A stretch of DNA of 20,512 nucleotides, from positions 1 to 20,512 of the forward strand of contig JBILVB010000054.1 in the NCBI GenBank assembly GCA_044370695.1, in the 5' to 3' direction. Below, piece by piece: positions 1-7,484 of the stretch (positions are counted from its first letter, which is position 1; each line of letters opens with the position of its first letter). Both the position numbers and the translations under genes were made by a program. The notes below the pieces were generated by a model. It was not told the DNA's origin, searched no databases, and was given only the letters and a program-made list of their open reading frames with translations. The DNA comes from JBEIFW01 sp044370695 (lineage in GTDB: Bacteria > Actinomycetota > Acidimicrobiia > Acidimicrobiales > Ilumatobacteraceae).

Positions 1-293
1 CGCCGGACAACCCGACTGGACCCTGCTACCCACGATCCAACCCTGAAACGCGGAGAGCCCTCAATGGCGACCCCGGTGGCCTTGTCGGTGTACTCGCCGC
101 AGATGACCGCCACGACGTCCGAGGCGCGAATCCGCTTCCTCGCATCCTCCTTCCACGTCTTCGACTCGTCCTTGACCGACCAGTCGGCGATCTCGAACGG
201 GGAGTCCGAATGCTTGGCCTGGCCCACGAGCAGATTCTTGAGATCCAGGTCATGGTCGTAGTCGAAACTGATGAACACTCTTGTCTTGGCCAC
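1..293 (-). CDS. TIR-like protein (DUF1863 / ThsB-type), 3' part lost or divergent
   Basis: Reading leftward from a GTG at 293, the product begins VAKTRVFISFDYDHD and runs through LVGQAKHSDSPFEIADWS, a W-K-E-D-A-R-K-R-I helix, DVVAVICGEYT and ATGVAIE. This is the order seen in the MTH538/DUF1863 TIR-like family, which includes the ThsB protein of Thoeris anti-phage systems. Members act as NAD-consuming or nucleotide-signalling enzymes, or as effectors. The GTG has a strong ribosome site (AAAGGGGG); an in-frame ATG at 320 lacks one. After residue 78 (about position 60) the expected helix (E-L-K-I-A-Q-like) is absent in all three frames, so the C-terminal third seems replaced or cut. The frame stays open to the window edge. 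It lies 163 bp downstream of the DAC-domain gene on the same strand, and the two are probably partners. Confidence 0.65.
   Translation of the reverse strand, partial: MAKTRVFISFDYDHDLDLKNLLVGQAKHSDSPFEIADWSVKDESKTWKEDARKRIRASDVVAVICGEYTDKATGVAIEGSPRFRVGSWVAGSSRVVR
21..29. repeat. Possible left attachment core (CCCTGCTAC)
   Basis: This 9-bp sequence is identical and in the same orientation as 11982-11990 at the 3' end of ychF, as expected for attL/attR flanking an inserted element. A 9-bp match between two short chosen windows can occur by chance about once in a hundred tries, so this is suggestive only. The integrase gene lies about 2.2 kb inside this end. Confidence 0.3.
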
Positions 294-456
294 GGTTGGC
301 CCCCTTTCGGTCAACTGCATGGTGCCAGAGGGGTGTGACGGAGAACGTTCGATGACGGTTCGTGTGCGCGAGACGCGCGATCCGGCGGTGGCCGGCTCGA
401 TCAAGGGTGTCGGAGATCCAGATCAGGCCGGGCGATCAGCGAGGGTGGGGCCGTTG

Positions 457-2199
457 CTAGAGGAAGTACGAGTCGTTCATGTCAGCGTGTGGCCGAAAGG
501 GAACTTCAGTGATGGAGATTCCGCCCGCTTCGAAGCGGCGTCGCATCTCGTTCGTGTAGGCGTTGTTGACGAGCTGACACTGGTTGTCATTCAGGTAGAA
601 CGCAAGGGCCTTGACTCGATCGTGGGTACGTGCAAACTCCTCGCCGTTGACCGGGTTGTCGGCGCAGCGAGCGCAAAACTCTCCTACGGCGGCTTCGACG
701 TCGTTCCTGGCAACCCGAGGCTGGAGCTTTGGAACGAGGTCCACTGTTCCATCATCGGAGATGACGACCAGTAGCGAGTTCGGCGCCATCGAATCTTGGT
801 AGCGAATTGCGGAGTTGAACCGAGACCCCCTGGCCTGGTCACCGCGACCTGAGGCCGTGCCATCGAGGATGACTCCAAAGGCATAGCAGCGACCATCGGG
901 TCCAAGGACCACCGCCCCGTCGATGTTGCCGAGACGAACGATGTCGGCGGGTTCCAACGGGCGAGGCTCGATCGCAACGGCTTGTCCACCCAGACGGGCG
1001 GCCTCCTCAGAAGGATTGCTGGACACCACGAGTGTCGTCCCGTGCCCACTGGCCTGGGCTGCTTGCACGATCTGCCAGATTCGCTGGGTCTCTACCGCAC
1101 CGACGGTTCGTGCGGCGGTGTCCTCGAACTGAGCAAAGTCGAGTAGTGGCCTCGGCAGTGAGGCGTGGCCGTAGGCCACCTTCACGAGAGACGAGCAGTC
1201 AACGCTCAGCTCCCATGTTTCGTGACCTCGTACCCAGATCTCCAACGTGTCGGGGGAGGCCTCGATCGTCCCGAGGCCGTACGCACTTCCACCGTCCGTG
1301 AGCACAGCAGTTGACGTATCCGTGAGCTCGAGAAGCTTCCGCATGATCCTCGCCTGGCGAAGCGAGATCGGTCGGTGGAAGAGAACTCGGGCGGCGGCGA
1401 CGGCCTTGTCCTTCGCAGTGACCGCAAGTCGGCCGCCTGCCTCGGCGCGTTCGTAGCTGAGCGATGTAAAGGCGTTGACCGTGTGGAACAGATCGGCTGG
1501 CATACCTGTCATCCGGTATACCGTTCCATCGACGAGGCGAACGGCGGCGGCCTTGACGATGTCCTCGACCGGAGCGCCGAGCGGATAGAGGTCCGCTCCA
1601 GGGTCTGGAAGGTTCATTGCGATGTCGGCGCGGCGAAGGCATTCAGCGATCACCTCGTGCTGGAGCGACCGCCCTACGTAGACGCGATCGACGACCGCTT
1701 CATCAAGGGCGGGGAGCGATCTGAGCGCCAACGTTGGTATCCCAGCGCAGACGTGGACTTCGTACTCACCGACTTGAGTTGCGCCGCTCGCAAAGAACGT
1801 GAGGCCTCTGAATACACCTGACAACTCCGTGGCCTCGACGAGAGCTTCGGCTCGGGATCGCCGGATGTTGCCAGCGTGTCGCAACTGCCGGAGTCTCGGG
1901 TCGCTCTGGATGATCTTCGACTCAGGGTCCGCATCGAACAGTTCTTTGGCCCGCGATGCGACCGTCGACAAATGGCTGACGAGCAGAACACCATCCTCGG
2001 GCTCCACGCAGACTTGATGTCGAAGGCCATCGGTGATCGCGAAGCCGACCAACACGACGCGAACCTCGACCGGCAGGCCAATGCTCGCTAGCGCCTGCTC
2101 AATTCCTCGCTGAACCCCCGATCTGAAGTGCTGTTGGAAGCCCCACATGAACTGATCGATCGTGTCCTTCACAGTCTCAGTCTCCACGAAATTGGACAC
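457..2199 (-). CDS. DisA_N/DAC-domain protein with long N-terminal sensor-like region
   Basis: The 580-residue product has a C-terminal domain (about 385-495) resembling diadenylate cyclases. It has a glycine-led strand (HGTTLVVSS), the DGA motif (NIDGAVVL, 425-432), a G-x-L-D-G turn, a G-S-R-F-N-S-A segment (458-464) where canonical DACs have G-T-R-H-R-A-A, then LLVVISDDGTVDLVP. Canonical DACs join two ATP into c-di-AMP. The altered RHR motif leaves it open whether this one makes a nucleotide signal, makes a different one, or only binds one. Residues 1-340 match nothing I can name and may sense infection; about 85 residues follow the DAC domain. The gene starts 42 bp after the integrase stop at a GTG without a good ribosome site, so a later GTG (2184 or 2172) is possible. 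A TIR-like gene follows on the same strand. Function as a signalling defence protein is inference. Confidence 0.7.
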   Translation of the reverse strand: MSNFVETETVKDTIDQFMWGFQQHFRSGVQRGIEQALASIGLPVEVRVVLVGFAITDGLRHQVCVEPEDGVLLVSHLSTVASRAKELFDADPESKIIQSDPRLRQLRHAGNIRRSRAEALVEATELSGVFRGLTFFASGATQVGEYEVHVCAGIPTLALRSLPALDEAVVDRVYVGRSLQHEVIAECLRRADIAMNLPDPGADLYPLGAPVEDIVKAAAVRLVDGTVYRMTGMPADLFHTVNAFTSLSYERAEAGGRLAVTAKDKAVAAARVLFHRPISLRQARIMRKLLELTDTSTAVLTDGGSAYGLGTIEASPDTLEIWVRGHETWELSVDCSSLVKVAYGHASLPRPLLDFAQFEDTAARTVGAVETQRIWQIVQAAQASGHGTTLVVSSNPSEEAARLGGQAVAIEPRPLEPADIVRLGNIDGAVVLGPDGRCYAFGVILDGTASGRGDQARGSRFNSAIRYQDSMAPNSLLVVISDDGTVDLVPKLQPRVARNDVEAAVGEFCARCADNPVNGEEFARTHDRVKALAFYLNDNQCQLVNNAYTNEMRRRFEAGGISITEVPFRPHADMNDSYFL

Positions 2200-2241
2200 C
2201 CAGGCCGCGACGCGGCGGGTAGTTCGAGGGCGTTGTGCAGC

Positions 2242-3366
2242 TCAGCGCTCACGGCCAGCCGTCACCAAACCGACCACGCGATCGATCGCATCACGCACGC
2301 GGTCTTCGTCGCCGGGGATGAGGTGGGCGTAGGTGTCGAGGGTGATCCTCGCCGAGTCGTGACCGAGGGCCATCTGCACCTGCTTGATCGAGCAACCCGA
2401 GGCGATCAGCACCGAGGCGAAGAAGTGCCGGAGGTCGTGGAACGTGATGTCGGCGTTCAGGCCGGCGCGCTTGCGCGCCCGCCGGAAGTAGTAGCCCCAC
2501 CGTGCCGCGTCGAGCGGCTGGCCGTCGGGAGTGACGATGACGCCGTGCTCACCTGGCGGTCGCCGTGCGAGATGTGCAGCAATCTCGTCGAGCACCCACT
2601 GGCTGGTCGGGATCACTCGGTTGCTTGCCCTCGTCTTGGTGGTCGTGAACCCGGCGCCTGTCTTCTGTGTCGCCTGCTGCCACTGCCGGTCGACGCGGGT
2701 GGTGCGTCGGAGGAAGTCGATCCGATCGACCGTGAGTCCAGCGGCCTCGCTGGATCGAAGCCCGAGGCCGGCACCGATGACGATCGCGACTCGGTACCAG
2801 GGATCAGCAGCGTTGAGGAGCATCTGCACCTGCTCGGCCGTGAGCGGCACGACCGATGGCGTTTCGACCCGTGGCAGTCGGACGCCGACCGCGGGGTTGG
2901 CGATGATCAGCTTGTCGTCGATGGCGCGCGTGAAGGTTGCGCCGACGTGCTGGCGGACGATTCGGATGGTGCTGGGGGCGAGGACGTCGCCGAGCTCGGA
3001 GATCAGCGCCTGGACGTCGCCCTTGCGGATGCTCGCGATCGGCCGGTCGCCGAACTTGTCGATCGCGTAGCGGAGCTTCTCGGTCGCGGTCTGGCGGCTC
3101 TTCGGCTTCCAGACGCCGAGCGACAAGTACCGCTCGGCGACCTCTCGGAACGGCGTGCGGCCGAGCACCGGGTCCGTGTAGGCGCCGGTCATCAAGCGGT
3201 GCTGCACGTCAACGAGGAACCGTTCGGCGTCACCCTTGCGGCGGAACTCCTTGGTCCGGTCGGCGCCGTTCGCGTGCTCGCGCCACACCGCTTGGTACAC
3301 CGTGGTCGAGACCGTCGTTCCGTCCTGGCGCTCTCGGGTCTTCACCCGCTTCTTCACGTGCGGCAT
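2242..3366 (-). CDS. int: Tyrosine recombinase / integrase of the element
   Basis: A 374-residue phage-type integrase that would catalyse integration and excision of the element. The N-terminal part (about 15-60) is the AP2-like arm-binding region of actinobacterial integrases, the SAM-like core-binding domain spans about 70-155, and the catalytic domain about 170-350. Catalytic residues visible are Arg204 (GLGLRSSEAAGL), Lys244 (TTTKTRASNR), His310 and Arg313 (FHDLRHFFA), His336 (ALGHDSARIT) and Tyr346 (LDTYAHL). All six are present, so the enzyme looks active. The ATG at 3366 follows an AAAGG sequence. It lies 43 bp downstream of the relaxase gene and 42 bp upstream of the DAC gene, all on the minus strand, suggesting one transcript. 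Confidence 0.95.
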   Translation of the reverse strand: MPHVKKRVKTRERQDGTTVSTTVYQAVWREHANGADRTKEFRRKGDAERFLVDVQHRLMTGAYTDPVLGRTPFREVAERYLSLGVWKPKSRQTATEKLRYAIDKFGDRPIASIRKGDVQALISELGDVLAPSTIRIVRQHVGATFTRAIDDKLIIANPAVGVRLPRVETPSVVPLTAEQVQMLLNAADPWYRVAIVIGAGLGLRSSEAAGLTVDRIDFLRRTTRVDRQWQQATQKTGAGFTTTKTRASNRVIPTSQWVLDEIAAHLARRPPGEHGVIVTPDGQPLDAARWGYYFRRARKRAGLNADITFHDLRHFFASVLIASGCSIKQVQMALGHDSARITLDTYAHLIPGDEDRVRDAIDRVVGLVTAGRER

Positions 3367-3409
3367 GGGACAAGCCTTTCATGTCGTGGACACAGGTCGG
3401 ACCCGGCAA

Positions 3410-6400
3410 TCACGCGAGGCCTCGCCCGTTGCGGCGCAGCGACTTCGGGAGCAGGGCCGGCTCGACGACCTTCGCCTCCTGGAGCATCGCCCAGTAGGCG
3501 ACGAGCTGCCGGGTGTCGCTGGGCCTCAACCCGAGCGGGTTGGTCGTGTCGGCGATCGCGTAGGTCATCCGGTACTGCTCGATGGCGCGTGCGCGGTCGC
3601 GCCAGACCTGCCGCCGCCTCGACCCCACAGGTGGGGTGCCGACGGCTCGGCGGAGGTAGTGGTCGCTGTCGTCCTCCGCTTCGAGGACCGTCTCATCGAT
3701 GCGCCTGGCGATGACGTCGTCGATGTGACGGAGGTCGGCGACATCAGTCGCGTGCTCGACGAGGTATCGGCTGCGCTGGGCGGTCGAGTCCTCCGCCTCA
3801 GTGACGGCAGTCGCGTGGTGAGCAACATCGGCGGCAACGCGATCGATGACGCGATCGCGTTCGGCACGCGGCTGTCCACGCGACCGGCCTGGCACGTGGA
3901 CGCGACTGCGCTCGTGTTGGAGCTTCCTGAGCTGCTGCTCGGCGGAGTCGCGTGCGGTTATGAGCTCCGGAAGGTCCGCAGTGCGGTCAGTGGGCGCGCG
4001 ATCCACGATGGTGGTCAGTCGCTTCCGCTCGCGGATCAGGTCGGCACTCGGCATCGACGAGAAGTGGGCGGCCCGGTCGAGATCGATCGCCAGTTGCTGC
4101 GCCCGGCTGGTCGACAGCCCGGACCGGAGGACGTCGAGGCTGTCGCGCTCGACCGTCGCTGCGTGTGGCGGGCTTTCGAGGTCGTGCTCGAGTTCGCCGA
4201 CGGTGACGATGTGGTTGCCGAGCCGACCCCGGCTGAGCGCGACGTAGCCCAGTTCTTGGTACAGGTCGTCGGTGGCAAGCAGGAACGCCCGGTCGCATGT
4301 CATGCCCTGGGCCTTGTGCACCGTCGACGCGTACGCGTGCGCGAGGTAGCCGGCATCGAGGTAGTCGGGTGGGAGGGTCGCCCGCTCTCCGGTGGAGAAC
4401 GCGACTGCCATCGTCCGCTGGTCGAGGTCGACGTGGTCGATGACACCACGCGTGCCGTTGCGGACGCCGAGGCGAGCGTCGTTGCGGAGGGTCATCACCT
4501 CGTCCCCGCGCTGGTACGCAAGCCCTCGAAGGGACAGCTCCGGACCGTCGAGTCGACCGGCCGCAGCGACGACGGTGCGAGCGCACCGGTTCAGGCTCGC
4601 CACGTCCTGGTTGCGTGATGCGAGCATCACCGTGTCTTCGCCCTCGGCGCGAGCGGCGGCCCACCGACCGACGATGGTCTCGAGCGCCTGGTCGTAGGAG
4701 TCGGCGAGGGTGATGCGGTCGTGACCGTGGTAGGCGGCCAAGGCGCGATCGACGTCGCCGTCGCGAAGCTGCCGCAAGGCTTGCTGCTCCCACCGTTCGC
4801 GCTGGCGGCGGTTGGTGGTCAGCTCGACACCGGGCATCCGCTCGGCGAGGGCGGCGAGCAGACCGCCGGCATCGATCTCAGGGAGCTGCTTCGGATCGCC
4901 AACGAGAACGACCTTCGCTCCGGCGCGCTCGGCGTGGTCGAGTGCACGAGCGAGCACGCGCGTGCCGACCATCCCGGCTTCGTCGATCACGAGCACGGTG
5001 TTGGGTTCCATCGACGTCCGGTCGAGCTGTCCCAGCAATCGCGTCAACGTCGAGGACGGGATGCCGGCGGCCGACTGGAGTTCGGCGGCGGCTCGGGCGG
5101 CGAGCGCGGCGCCGATGACCCGATAGCCGGATGCCTCCCAGACCTGGCGGGCCGTCTTGAGCGTGTAGGTCTTGCCGCTGCCTGCCGGCGCGGTCAGCAC
5201 GTCCACGCCGTGCCCTGAGGAGACCAGGTGCTCGACGACGGCTCCTTGGTCGTCAGGGAGAGCCAGCACGGCCTCGGCTAGCGACTGCGCGTCGACCAGG
5301 CCGACACCGGTTCCACGGCGGGCAAGGGCTCGGTCGACTGTCCGCTGTTCGACTGCGAGCAGCTCGCGGGTCGTCCACCGGGCGCCGGTCGAGGCCCGCG
5401 AGATCACTCGGCCGCTGTCGGTCCGGATCACGTCGTTGGTCTGGCAGGCGAGCGCCATGACCTCGGGGTGGCAGAGCAGCCGGTCGGCGATCGCTTCGAG
5501 GTACGCGACCGATGCTCCGTTTCGGAGTGCTTCGGCGACGCCGAGCAGAACGTCTCGCCGGTCGAACGACGACGATTGCTTCGTCAGGCCGGCAGGGGAG
5601 AGCAGCGCTGCCTCGATGGCGCGGACCTGGGCGAGGCCTCGATGCTCGGCCGGTTGCTGGTCCATCACGGCGGCCAGTTGCCGAGGCCCGAAGTTCATCG
5701 CTCGGGCCTGCTCCCGCCACCGGCTCCGCAGTGTCGCCGGGTCGACGTCGTGCTGCTTGGCCTTGCGGGTCGTCAGAGCTGCGATCTCTGCGGCGCGGGG
5801 TGACGACCAGCCGCCGATCGCGAGGCGCTCCTCGATCTCTGCGCGGCGGGTCGAGAAGGTGCCGAGGACGTCGAGCGGCACACCCTCGATGTCGGCGATG
5901 CCCTTGAGCGCCTTCGTCCAGCGGACGCCGAGTCGGGCGGTCAGCTCCGATCGCAGGTGGGCTTCGTACAGGTACCCGGCCGTCTTCGAGTGCCAGTAGA
6001 AGTGGCGGGCATCAACGGTCGACCATCGGCCGTCGGCGCCCCGAACGGCGTTGGCGACGAGCACATGAGTGTGGAGGTGCGGATCGCCGGCTCGACTCGT
6101 GCGGTGGCGGAAGGCGGCTGCGACGAGCCCGTCCCCTCGGATCTGCTCGACGCCACCATGACCTCGCCGGGTCCACGTGGCGTGCCGCTCCAGGTAGCCG
6201 AGTGCGGCGTCAACGGCGAGGTCGTGCGCCTCGGCCACGACCGCAGCGATGTCGGCCTCGGCGAGTCCGAAGACGACAGACACGGACTTCGGCGCACGGA
6301 AGGTGAGGTCGAAGCCGGGGATGCGCCCACCCTTCGACGATCGGAGCAGTGTGTCGGTGGTTGGGTCACGGCCGTCGAGCACGGCCGCGAGGGCAACGGA

Positions 6401-6553
6401 ATCGACCTCGCCCGACAGGCCGAGCAGCGCGGTCCCGGCACCGAGCCACCGGCCGGGAGCCTCGCCTTCGAGGTAGTAGTCCTCCACGCCACGAGCGACG
6501 GCGTCGAGGTAGTAGCCCTCCTGGCCCTTGGCCAGCTTCCCTATGCTCAGCAT
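3410..6553 (-). CDS. MobF-family (TrwC/TraI-like) conjugative relaxase-helicase
   Basis: The 1047-residue protein nicks one strand at the origin of transfer and unwinds the DNA for conjugative transfer. The N-terminal relaxase domain has two tyrosine pairs (Y14-Y15 and Y26-Y27), the FRAPKSVSVVFGL segment, and the metal-binding three-histidine motif (DPHLHTHVLVAN, His159/161/163). The RecD-like helicase part has Walker A APAGSGKT (455-462), Walker B VIDEAG (522-527), VGDPKQLPEIDAGG (551-564), and the late motifs YASTVHKAQG (741-750) and VALSRGR (771-777). About 250 residues follow, charged and probably partly coiled-coil. All motifs are intact, so it should be functional. There is no coupling protein gene nearby, hence mobilization by a helper is likely. 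Confidence 0.95.
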   Translation of the reverse strand: MLSIGKLAKGQEGYYLDAVARGVEDYYLEGEAPGRWLGAGTALLGLSGEVDSVALAAVLDGRDPTTDTLLRSSKGGRIPGFDLTFRAPKSVSVVFGLAEADIAAVVAEAHDLAVDAALGYLERHATWTRRGHGGVEQIRGDGLVAAAFRHRTSRAGDPHLHTHVLVANAVRGADGRWSTVDARHFYWHSKTAGYLYEAHLRSELTARLGVRWTKALKGIADIEGVPLDVLGTFSTRRAEIEERLAIGGWSSPRAAEIAALTTRKAKQHDVDPATLRSRWREQARAMNFGPRQLAAVMDQQPAEHRGLAQVRAIEAALLSPAGLTKQSSSFDRRDVLLGVAEALRNGASVAYLEAIADRLLCHPEVMALACQTNDVIRTDSGRVISRASTGARWTTRELLAVEQRTVDRALARRGTGVGLVDAQSLAEAVLALPDDQGAVVEHLVSSGHGVDVLTAPAGSGKTYTLKTARQVWEASGYRVIGAALAARAAAELQSAAGIPSSTLTRLLGQLDRTSMEPNTVLVIDEAGMVGTRVLARALDHAERAGAKVVLVGDPKQLPEIDAGGLLAALAERMPGVELTTNRRQRERWEQQALRQLRDGDVDRALAAYHGHDRITLADSYDQALETIVGRWAAARAEGEDTVMLASRNQDVASLNRCARTVVAAAGRLDGPELSLRGLAYQRGDEVMTLRNDARLGVRNGTRGVIDHVDLDQRTMAVAFSTGERATLPPDYLDAGYLAHAYASTVHKAQGMTCDRAFLLATDDLYQELGYVALSRGRLGNHIVTVGELEHDLESPPHAATVERDSLDVLRSGLSTSRAQQLAIDLDRAAHFSSMPSADLIRERKRLTTIVDRAPTDRTADLPELITARDSAEQQLRKLQHERSRVHVPGRSRGQPRAERDRVIDRVAADVAHHATAVTEAEDSTAQRSRYLVEHATDVADLRHIDDVIARRIDETVLEAEDDSDHYLRRAVGTPPVGSRRRQVWRDRARAIEQYRMTYAIADTTNPLGLRPSDTRQLVAYWAMLQEAKVVEPALLPKSLRRNGRGLA

Positions 6554-6680
6554 GGCCGGACCGCCGCAACGAGCGGGGCCGTGGCACCCGCGCGCGCCTG
6601 TGGTGCAAGTTCGTGACCTTCATCAGTGCGTGCGAGTGCGACGTTCGGCCGGGGTGCGCCGGCCGTGGTGCGACGGGTGT

Positions 6681-6890
6681 TCATGCGGGGATCCGACCAG
6701 CAGCCATGCGCTCGATCGGCTCCGACAGGAAGCGGATCGATCGGCCGATCCGAACGGCTGGGATGCCCGCCTTGCCAGCGCTCTCGATGTAGAGCTGCGC
6801 TTCCTTGTACGCCTTTGTGCGGCTGATCTTGAAGAGGCGGACGACCTCCTCGACGCACAGGAACGGTCCATTGTCGGTGATTGCACTCAT
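6681..6890 (-). CDS. xis: Excisionase-like helix-turn-helix protein
   Basis: A 69-residue basic protein of the MerR/excisionase-like type. It has FLCVEEVVRLFKISRTKAYKEA (helix-turn-helix), a wing-like stretch G-I-P-A-V-R-I-G-R-S-I-R-F, and a final helix. That is the usual shape of small Xis/AlpA-like DNA-binding proteins that direct the integrase toward excision and often repress or activate transfer genes. The ATG at 6890 is chosen because GAAGGAGA stands six bases upstream. A longer in-frame version up to 7007 would add a low-complexity arginine/alanine tail without a better start. It lies 127 bp upstream of the relaxase gene on the same strand, matching the xis-mob-int order of small actinobacterial mobilizable elements. 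Confidence 0.85.
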   Translation of the reverse strand: MSAITDNGPFLCVEEVVRLFKISRTKAYKEAQLYIESAGKAGIPAVRIGRSIRFLSEPIERMAAGRIPA

Positions 6891-7028
6891 GCGGTTCTCC
6901 TTCGCTCTCGCCGGCCTCGCTCGTCGAGCAGGGCGAGTCGGCGATGCGCTGGGGACGCAACGCGCCGACACGGACTTACAGAGGGAGAAATCGCCCAGGC
7001 GCAGCACATGACCTGAGAAAGGACAGCT

Positions 7029-7074
7029 GACCTCGGAGGAGCGCGGCCCGGGAGCCCCGGCTGCGTCCGAGGTC
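7029..7074. repeat. Perfect 9-bp inverted repeat with nested hairpin
   Basis: GACCTCGGA (7029-7037) is exactly complementary to TCCGAGGTC (7066-7074). Inside lies a second hairpin, CCGGG (7048-7052) with CCCGG (7056-7060). The structure is in non-coding DNA between the regulator gene and the excisionase gene, just left of the iterons. There is no T-run on either side, so it is not a typical intrinsic terminator. An origin-of-transfer hairpin, a replication-related structure or an operator is possible. Confidence 0.5.
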
Positions 7075-7103
7075 GTCGCGTGTGTGCGTCATCGCTCTGT
7101 GTG

Positions 7104-7160
7104 CACGATCGTCCCGCCGCTAGTTACACGATCGTCCCGCCGCCGCTTGCACGATCGTCC
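7104..7160. repeat. Three iterons of CACGATCGTCC at a 23-bp period
   Basis: CACGATCGTCC occurs at 7104, 7127 and 7150, exactly 23 bp apart, and the first two copies extend to CACGATCGTCCCGCCGC. The core contains the palindrome CGATCG. The copies lie immediately beyond the 3' end of the small XRE-type regulator gene and upstream of the excisionase gene. Regular spacing near two helical turns suggests co-operative binding by an element-encoded protein, either the XRE-like or the Xis-like protein. The array could be an operator, an iteron-type origin or relaxase accessory sites. Confidence 0.65.
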
Positions 7161-7169
7161 GGAGATCGC

Positions 7170-7412
7170 TCAGCTTCGGTCGCAATGGATCACGTATTCG
7201 CCGGAGATTCCGAGCGCGTTGGCGATCTCCACGAGGCGAGCGAAGCTGGCGCCGAAGTGGCCGGTCGCTTCGTACCGTTGGATCGCCTGCTCCTGCACGC
7301 CGATCCGCTCGGCGAGCTGACGGGGGAGGTTCGGCTCGGCGTCACACCCCTCGTGCAGAGTGTCGACAACGAGGCGAATTTCCACCTCGGACAATGGGTG
7401 ATCGCCTGGCAC
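7170..7412 (-). CDS. Small XRE-type HTH transcriptional regulator
   Basis: The 80-residue product contains an XRE/Cro-like helix-turn-helix: LPRQLAERIGVQEQAIQRYEA followed by FARLVEIANALGIS. Such proteins repress their own promoter, serve as antitoxins, or act as controller proteins of restriction-modification operons. The GTG at 7412 is preferred because GGAGG lies seven bases upstream. The reading frame is open further upstream to 7748, but that part is antisense to the methylase gene and has poor protein character. The gene is divergent from the methylase (72 bp between starts), so control of the R-M cassette is plausible. No toxin-like partner is next to it. Confidence 0.75.
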   Translation of the reverse strand: MPGDHPLSEVEIRLVVDTLHEGCDAEPNLPRQLAERIGVQEQAIQRYEATGHFGASFARLVEIANALGISGEYVIHCDRS

Positions 7413-7484
7413 CGGTTCGCCTCCAGGCCTGGTTTGGTCCCTGCCCCGGTCCGCCGCGGCAACTAGCTTCTGGAGGGCGCCGCG

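Noticed and set aside
64..774. Plus-strand frames over the TIR-like and DAC genes
   Set aside because: No ribosome sites or recognisable domains, and they are antisense to the family-like minus-strand products.
2128..3714. 528-codon plus-strand frame
   Set aside because: Antisense to the integrase and relaxase genes, which show complete catalytic motifs; the plus-strand product has no recognisable domain.
6681..7007. 108-residue form of the excisionase-like protein
   Set aside because: The added 39 residues are low-complexity and the internal ATG at 6890 has a clear GAAGGAGA site.
7104..7160. CRISPR array
   Set aside because: Repeat units are only 11-17 bp with 6-12 bp between them, there are just three copies, and there are no cas genes.
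7170..7412. Toxin-antitoxin pair including the XRE-like protein
   Set aside because: No small toxin-like gene is adjacent; the neighbours are the iteron region and the divergent methylase.
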